From: Sphingomonas sp.
GTDB taxonomy: Bacteria; Pseudomonadota; Alphaproteobacteria; Sphingomonadales; Sphingomonadaceae
NCBI GenBank assembly: GCA_002707985.1
Contig: PAOI01000030.1
Span: 9,099-58,221 of the forward strand
DNA: 49,123 bases
Direction: 5' to 3'
Part shown: positions 44,737-49,123 of the stretch, piece after piece
How the letters are laid out: each line of letters starts with the position of its first letter
How positions within the stretch are numbered: the first letter of the stretch is position 1
Made by a program: the position numbers and the translations under genes
The notes under the pieces: generated by a model
Databases searched by the model: none
What the model saw: the letters and a program-made list of their open reading frames with translations, nothing else
What the model was told of the DNA's origin: nothing

Positions 44737-45256
44737 ATGCCTTCTCTTCTAAACAACGCCCTTTTCCGTTGCACGGGCAACTCGGTCCGCTCGATCCTCG
44801 GCGAAGCGCTGATGAACAAGATAGGAGAAGGCCGCTTCCGTGCCGACATCGCGGGTAGCCAGCCAAAGGGCGAGGTGCATCCGATGTCGCTCGAGGTGCT
44901 TGAGAGCTTCGGCTATCCGACCGAGGGCCTGCATTCGAAGAACTGGAACGAATTCACCAAGCCCGGCGCTCCCAAGTTCGATTTCATCTTCACTGTCTGC
45001 GATAATGCCGCGGGGGAGAAAGCTGCCCCGTGTGGCCGGGTAAACCTCTCACCGTGCATTGGGCGTCGAGGATCCCGCCGCGGTGGAGGGTGATGGCCAG
45101 CGGAAGGCGTTTATCGATGCGCTCAGCCACCTCAAGCGCCGGATCGAGCTGTTCCTGATGCTGCCGCTCCAGAGCATCGACGAAATGTCGATCCTGCGCA
45201 AGCTTGCCGCAATCGGCCGCGAAGAAGGCGCCAGCGCCAAGGCGAAGGAAGCCTGA
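44737..45256 (+). pseudogene. arsC: Frameshifted arsenate reductase, LMW protein tyrosine phosphatase type
   Basis: The first frame (44737 to about 45023) encodes the P-loop CTGNSVRS, the AGSQPKGEVHP and SKNWNEF segments and TVCDNAAGE. Homology then continues in another frame (TGCCCC for the second redox Cys, then VWPGKPLTVHW) from 45024 to about 45060, and in a third frame (GVEDPAAVEG to the end) to 45256. This needs about two extra bases near 45022 and one missing base near 45061. Either the gene is broken or the assembly has two errors. A GGAG precedes ATG 44737. If broken, the intact glutaredoxin-type ArsC immediately downstream could replace its function. Confidence 0.8.
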
Positions 45257-45685
45257 ATGACCACCGATATTGTTATCTATCACAATCCCGAATGCGGCAC
45301 CTCGCGCAACACGCTGGCGATGATCCGCAATGCCGGAATAGAGCCGCACGTCGTTGAGTATCTGAAGACGCCGCCGTCGCGCGCGATGCTCGAAAGCCTG
45401 ATCGCGCGCGCCGGGATCAGGCCTCGGGCGTTGCTGCGCGAAAAGGGCACGCCCTATGCCGAGCTTGGGTTAGGCGATGAAAACCTCAGCGATGCAGCAC
45501 TGGTGGACGCGATGATGGAGCACCCGATCCTCATCAACCGCCCACTTGTCGTCTCGCCGCTCGGTGTCCGCCTGTGCCGTCCGTCCGAGGCGGTGCTCGA
45601 CATCCTACCAAGCCGCCAGCAGGCTGCATTCGCGAAGGAAGACGGCGAACAGGTCGTGAATGCGGCGGGGGAGCGTATCGCCTGA
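45257..45685 (+). CDS. arsC: Arsenate reductase, glutaredoxin-dependent (ArsC/Spx type)
   Basis: A 142-aa reductase of As(V) to As(III). The active-site region [15 protein letters not shown] holds the catalytic Cys 13; [18 protein letters not shown] and the three arginine positions that bind the oxyanion (NRPLVV near residue 95 and others) are conserved. It begins directly at the stop codon of the pseudogene and overlaps arsB by one base, so it belongs to the ars operon. Arsenic-specific in context; by sequence alone it could be a general ArsC. Confidence 0.92.
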   Translation: MTTDIVIYHNPECGTSRNTLAMIRNAGIEPHVVEYLKTPPSRAMLESLIARAGIRPRALLREKGTPYAELGLGDENLSDAALVDAMMEHPILINRPLVVSPLGVRLCRPSEAVLDILPSRQQAAFAKEDGEQVVNAAGERIA

Positions 45686-46971
45686 TGCTGCTTGCGATCG
45701 GGATCTTCATTGCCACCATCACGCTGGTGATATGGCAGCCGCGCGGGCTCGGCATCGGGTGGAGCGCGATTGGCGGAGCACTGGTGGCGCTTGCCACCGG
45801 CGTCATCTCGCTCACCGACATTCCGGTAGTGTGGGATATCATCTGGAACGCCACCGGCGCCTTCGTTGCGGTGATTCTGATCAGCCTGATCCTCGACCGC
45901 GCGGGGTTTTTCGAATGGGCAGCGCTTCATGTGGCGCGTTGGGGCCGCGGCGACGGTCGCTGCCTGTTCGTGCTCGTGGTGCTGCTCGGCGCGGGCGTCG
46001 CGGCGTTCTTCGCCAATGATGGCGCCGCTCTGATCCTCACCCCGATCGTGATCGCGATGCTCCGGGCGCTGAGATACAACGCCAGGGCGACACTGGCGTT
46101 CGTCATGGCAGCCGGGTTCATCGCCGACACTTCCAGTCTGCCGCTGGTCGTCTCCAACCTCGTCAACATTGTGTCAGCCGACTTTTTCGATATCGGGTTC
46201 GGCGAATATGCGCTGGTGATGGTGCCGGTCGATCTTGCTGCAATCGCCGCCACTTTGGCGGCTCTGCTGCTCTTCTTCCGCAAGGATATTCCCGCCAGCT
46301 ATGACGTCGCGCAATTGCGTGCTCCGGCAGAAGCTATCCACGACCGAGCGACCTTCCGCGCCGGCTGGGCGGTACTGGCGTTGCTGCTGCTTGGCTTCTT
46401 CGTGCTCGATCCGCTGGGTGTGCCGATCAGTGCCGTTGCCGCGATAGGCGCGCTAGCGCTCATCGTGATCGCGGCACGCGGCCGTGTGATTCCGACCGGT
46501 CGGGTGATCCGCGAGGCACCTTGGCAGGTCGTGATCTTCTCGCTGGGGATGTATCTCGTCGTCTACGGCATGAGCAACGCGGGGCTCGCCGCCGCGATCG
46601 CCGGGGTGCTTGAGCGCTCCGCTGAGGGCGGCATATGGGGTGCGGCCTTCGGAACCGGAGTCCTGTCCGCCGTGCTTTCCTCCGGCATGAACAACATGCC
46701 AACCGTCCTTGTAGGCGCGCTGTCGATCGATGCTGCCGGCGTCACGGGTCCGGTGCGCGATGCCATGATCTACGCCAACGTCATCGGCTGCGATCTCGGA
46801 CCCAAGATCACCCCGATCGGATCGCTCGCGACGCTGCTGTGGCTGCACGTGCTGGGGCAGAAGGGCGTGAAGATCGGCTGGGGCTATTACTTCCGTGTCG
46901 GCATAACGCTGACGACGCCGATCCTGCTGGTGACCCTGGCAGCGCTCGCCCTGCGTCTGAGCTTCGCATGA
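45685..46971 (+). CDS. arsB: ArsB-type arsenite efflux transporter
   Basis: A 428-aa membrane protein with about eleven to twelve hydrophobic segments. [45 protein letters not shown] context and [15 protein letters not shown] with [26 protein letters not shown] are signatures of the ArsB/NhaD transporter family. It expels As(III) or Sb(III) from the cell. The ATG at 45685 overlaps the arsC stop (TGATG), and its stop overlaps the start of the ynfA fragment (ATGA). Confidence 0.93.
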   Translation: MLLAIGIFIATITLVIWQPRGLGIGWSAIGGALVALATGVISLTDIPVVWDIIWNATGAFVAVILISLILDRAGFFEWAALHVARWGRGDGRCLFVLVVLLGAGVAAFFANDGAALILTPIVIAMLRALRYNARATLAFVMAAGFIADTSSLPLVVSNLVNIVSADFFDIGFGEYALVMVPVDLAAIAATLAALLLFFRKDIPASYDVAQLRAPAEAIHDRATFRAGWAVLALLLLGFFVLDPLGVPISAVAAIGALALIVIAARGRVIPTGRVIREAPWQVVIFSLGMYLVVYGMSNAGLAAAIAGVLERSAEGGIWGAAFGTGVLSAVLSSGMNNMPTVLVGALSIDAAGVTGPVRDAMIYANVIGCDLGPKITPIGSLATLLWLHVLGQKGVKIGWGYYFRVGITLTTPILLVTLAALALRLSFA

Positions 46972-47243
46972 AGCTGTTGCTCGTCTATCCGCTGGCCGCG
47001 CTGTTCGAGATCGCCGGCTGCTTCGCCTCCTGGACGTGGTGGCGGCTGGATCCGATCCGCATTGCGGTGCCGGGCAGAACGCTCGCCGAGGCGGCGAACC
47101 TGTCCATACGGGCCCTCAATCTCAGCCGCAACGAACTCCCCAACAGTCTGCCCGATGACGTCCGGCAGGATCGCGATCACATTGTCCCCGAAACTGGTAC
47201 CCGCCGCCGGGCAGTGCGATCGCCACCGCAACGGAGACAATAG
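46968..47243 (+). pseudogene. ynfA: Truncated YnfA/UPF0060 family membrane protein
   Basis: The first 35 or so codons ([20 protein letters not shown], then a Trp-rich and RLDP stretch) match the N-terminal helix and loop of YnfA, a four-helix membrane protein of about 110 residues. From about 47073 the frame runs into sequence that belongs, on the other strand, to an RHS-type gene, and continues to a chance stop at 47243. The fragment overlaps arsB by 4 nt, as an intact gene would, so the truncation looks recent and was caused by a deletion or recombination. Confidence 0.75.
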
Positions 47244-47640
47244 TCGGGAGGATTACGCCAAAGACGCCGCATTTGTTGCGCTTGGGCGGCTTGGGCGTGG
47301 TCGGTGATGTGCCACCGATCGCTTCGGCCGGGTCATAGGGCTTGAACGTCCCGGCATTGTGCGTCGATTTGTTGACGCCCGACGGCACCAGCAGCACCTG
47401 TCCGTCGAACAGGCTGCCATTGGCCGACATGCCGTTGACCTCTGCCAGCTTGTACCAGAGGCTGGCATCCCCCCACAGCGTCGCCGCGATGCTGGCCAGC
47501 GTGTCCCCAGCCTGCACCGTATAGCTGCCGCCGGCACTGCCCTGCTGATAGCTGTTGATCGGATCGTAGCTCTGCACGAAATCGGCATATGCCGTGCCGT
47601 ACTGGGCCCCGCCGCGGAACGCCCCCGGATTGGTCGGCGG
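47076..47640 (-). pseudogene. Remnant of RHS/YD-repeat-type protein: LysM domain and downstream tail
   Basis: On the minus strand the frame from about 47640 reads YGTAYADFVQSYDPINSY and then a LysM domain (YTVQAGDTLASIAATLWG, followed by YKLAEVNG), then FKPYDPAEAIGG and a KCGVFGVI hydrophobic stretch. This order is known from the segment near the toxin tips of RHS-type polymorphic toxins in sphingomonads and related bacteria. After about 47210 the homology seems to continue in a different frame (TSFGDNVIAILPDVIGQT), which implies a frameshift. Both ends are cut: one at the ynfA junction and one at the RAYT remnant. Confidence 0.72.
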
Positions 47641-48013
47641 AACCCACGGGCAGTCCCCCGCTCTCCGCCTTGCGCAACGCGGGATAGCTGAGTGCCTCGT
47701 CGAACCGCTCGCCCACGAACGCGGCGAAGCTGCCTACGCGCTCGAGCGCCGACGCCACCTTGACGACATGATCGTCCGCGCCTGCCGGGTGCGCGCGAGT
47801 GCTCGACCAGCGCCAGCCCTAGGCGCGCGCAACGTGATTGGGCATCAGGCAGTAGGAGCAGATCTCGACGCCTGAGCGGCCCGCCGCATCGGCAGGCAGA
47901 TCGAGATACAGCGCATAGTCGCCGTATTCGAAGAAGGTTTGCTCGCGCCGGTTGCCGCGTTGCGTCACCTGGTGCGGGATGCCGGGCAGGACCAGACGGG
48001 GCAGGCGGGCCAT
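47640..48013 (-). pseudogene. REP-associated tyrosine transposase (RAYT, Y1_Tnp) with internal deletion
   Basis: The first 60 codons from ATG 48013 (MARLPRLVLPGIPHQVTQRG onward) match RAYTs up to the second catalytic motif MPNHV. An in-frame TAG follows, and directly after it, in the same frame, comes the C-terminal part from WRWSSTRAH through DDHVVKVASALERVG to RFDEALSYPALRKAE. About 70 residues, holding the catalytic tyrosine region, are gone. The remnant cannot be an active transposase. It ends near 47640 where the RHS remnant begins. Confidence 0.82.
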
Positions 48014-48357
48014 GGTACCAAGCCAGAGAGCGGGAGTGGGGTCGTCAATTTAGGGGTTATTGCACCTGTCACCGTAATCCTGTCCGAGAGACGGCGCTTA
48101 TTCCTCCGCTAAAACAACCACATGCGCCCATGCCGACGGCGGGCCTTTTATCTTGCCGTAAGTCCCCAAGCCCCCTCCGACGCCCCATGTCTCCATCGAA
48201 CAGCGGCTAAAGGGGAGCGGATTCAACAGCTTGAACGCCAAAGCGGCGCGGCGAGTCTCGCTCGCAGCGCCGCCTGTCTCCCTAAATAACGATGTGCAGA
48301 CAACAGCTTAGCAGTGGCTAGGAGCCACTGCCTTTATCTTGCTTTACCGTCCGCACT
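48014..48357. other. Intergenic stretch with hairpins
   Basis: 344 nt with no supportable gene. A GC-rich hairpin with arms GCGGCGC and GCGCCGC lies near 48244-48274 and could be a REP-like element of the adjacent RAYT. A second hairpin is listed separately as a terminator. Confidence 0.45.
48311..48340 (+). terminator. Hairpin downstream of the immunity gene
   Basis: GCAGTGGCT-AGG-AGCCACTGC is a perfect 9-bp stem with a 3-nt loop, followed on the plus strand by CTTTATCTTG. It sits 18 nt beyond the end of the minus-strand immunity gene, so it may act for that gene as an inverted or bidirectional structure. Confidence 0.45.
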
Positions 48358-48654
48358 CTATCCGATGATAATTCCACCTTCTAATCGGGGGGGAGCAAGA
48401 AGATGGTTTTCGAGCACATCGCCGGCAGCGCTGATAACGTAAATGCACTCACCTTCTTCGAGATTCCCGAGCGCGTCCCTAATATCGTCCGGCGTCGTTT
48501 TATCTTTGCGCAGAGCAAACGATTGGGGTCCAAGAACCTTCGCCCCCAAGTCATTCAAAGCTTCTTCCAGAGCGCTAAGTCGCTCGGGTGACTTCGTCGA
48601 TATGAAGACAAAAAACTGCCCTGGCATGGCGAGCTTAAAGCTTTCAATCGTCAT
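48358..48654 (-). CDS. Putative immunity protein paired with toxin tip
   Basis: A 98-aa soluble alpha/beta-looking protein, mildly acidic. AGGAGG 8 nt before ATG 48654 overlaps the end of the upstream toxin-like gene, and only one base separates that gene's stop from this start. I recognise no named family. The call rests on the pairing: a small, intact protein coupled to the 3' end of a toxin-tip gene is the standard layout of immunity genes of polymorphic toxins. It could also be an unrelated hypothetical protein. Confidence 0.5.
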   Translation of the reverse strand: MTIESFKLAMPGQFFVFISTKSPERLSALEEALNDLGAKVLGPQSFALRKDKTTPDDIRDALGNLEEGECIYVISAAGDVLENHLLAPPRLEGGIIIG

Positions 48655-48655
48655 C

Positions 48656-49020
48656 TCACCAACCTCCTATTGGGCGAATACTGCCGTCGCCGGTGTTCGT
48701 CGGCCTAAATCGAATCGCGAACGTGCCTTCGCTGTTCACGATCACCGACGACCGCTGACCAAGCACTGTAAGGGCCGCCCGATCTGCCGCGCTGGGTTGC
48801 ACCGCTAGGAAGCCAGACCCCGGTTGCGTATGCAGAATCAGGCGGGAATTCAAAGGAATTTCGCCCATTTTCGGCCCCAATTCGCGAAGGTAGAGTTGAC
48901 CAGAAGCTCGGTCTCGGAAGAACGCAACTTCGTTACCGCCAGCTCTCGAAGCTCCGGCAATATCCTGAACGCCAAATTGGCCCCTGCTCACTGGCAAAGT
49001 CCCGCCAGCTTCTCGAATTT
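48656..49020 (-). pseudogene. Polymorphic toxin C-terminal tip, JAB/JAMM-like, truncated by IS
   Basis: About 120 codons open to the IS end near 49020. LHTQPGSGF followed ten residues later by PSAADRAAL recalls the HxHP and S-x-x-D metal motifs of JAB/JAMM proteases, except that the second His is Gln here, so metal binding may be lost. ASRAGGNEVAFFRD and ATG-less 5' end fit a toxin tip once joined to an RHS or similar carrier. An internal TTG (48997) is the only nearby start and has no binding site. The IS5-type element interrupts it on the 5' side. Confidence 0.55.
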
Positions 49021-49123
49021 GACTTAGGCTCAGGACCTATTAAATTGCTTGCGAATGGCCCGATCGCTTGATTCACTGGTGGCGCGAGGAGGCGCTGCCA
49101 TGAGTGATTTGATTTGGTTGTCC
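49020..49123 (+). mobile_element. Left end of an IS5-family insertion sequence (runs off window)
   Basis: From about 49020 the sequence GACTTAGGCTCAGGACC and an AT-richer leader lead to AGGAGG and the first codons of an IS5-type transposase. GGCTCAGGACC-like ends are typical of the IS427 group of IS5, from memory. The exact terminal base and the target duplication cannot be set without the other end. Confidence 0.65.
49100..49123 (+). CDS. IS5-family transposase, first 8 codons
   Basis: ATG 49100 follows AGGAGG by 7 nt. The eight codons read MSDLIWLS, which is the usual start of IS5/IS427-group transposases (MSDL-hydrophobic-W-L). The rest lies outside the window. Confidence 0.65.

Overview
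The window is high-GC DNA with the gene content and codon habits of an alphaproteobacterium, most likely Sphingomonadales (Sphingomonas-like). This is inferred from protein resemblance, FixLJ-type oxygen sensing and the RAYT/RHS families present; no rRNA or tRNA gene was seen to fix the taxonomy.

Region 1 (about 1-31.3 kb) is a stress, low-oxygen and energy-reserve island. It holds a P-type ATPase cut by the left edge, PHA synthase and phasin, a nitroreductase/hydrolase/phosphoribosyltransferase/HdeD operon, an ABC-type macrolide-exporter-like system with an HlyD-type adaptor, an erythromycin-esterase-family protein, a cation/Ca2+ exchanger, a NUDIX hydrolase, PEP synthase, an L,D-transpeptidase, an Mg2+ P-type ATPase with Hsp20 and a small unknown protein, a flippase-like membrane protein, two zinc alcohol dehydrogenases, an NAD(P)H:quinone-type oxidoreductase, a Pat-type acyl-CoA synthetase/acetyltransferase, a heme-PAS FixL with FixJ and a lone receiver protein, a universal stress protein and a Crp/Fnr regulator. 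A recurring element, T(A/G)CG(T/C)A-N4-CCC, lies in front of many of these transcription units, usually 50-75 nt before the start codon and usually in the direction of the gene. I infer that it is the operator of a common regulator, most simply the FixJ encoded here.

Region 2 (about 32.1-34.4 kb) is a less GC-rich patch. It holds an uncharacterised protein, a 46-aa basic protein and an IS1595-type transposase, and looks acquired.

Region 3 (34.4-43.8 kb) starts with an odd fusion: a class I methyltransferase, one membrane segment and the periplasmic half of an anti-sigma factor. A Kdp potassium-uptake locus follows in the non-canonical order kdpF-kdpB-small TM gene-kdpA-kdpC, then an intrinsic terminator, then kdpD-kdpE.

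Region 4 (43.9-47.2 kb) is an arsenic resistance operon: arsR behind two operator-like repeats, a frameshifted LMW-phosphatase-type arsenate reductase, an intact glutaredoxin-type arsC, arsB and a truncated ynfA.

Region 5 (47-49.1 kb) is a gene graveyard. It holds the LysM tail of an RHS-type polymorphic toxin, a REP-associated transposase with an internal deletion, and a toxin-tip/immunity pair whose toxin gene is cut by an IS5-family element running off the right edge.
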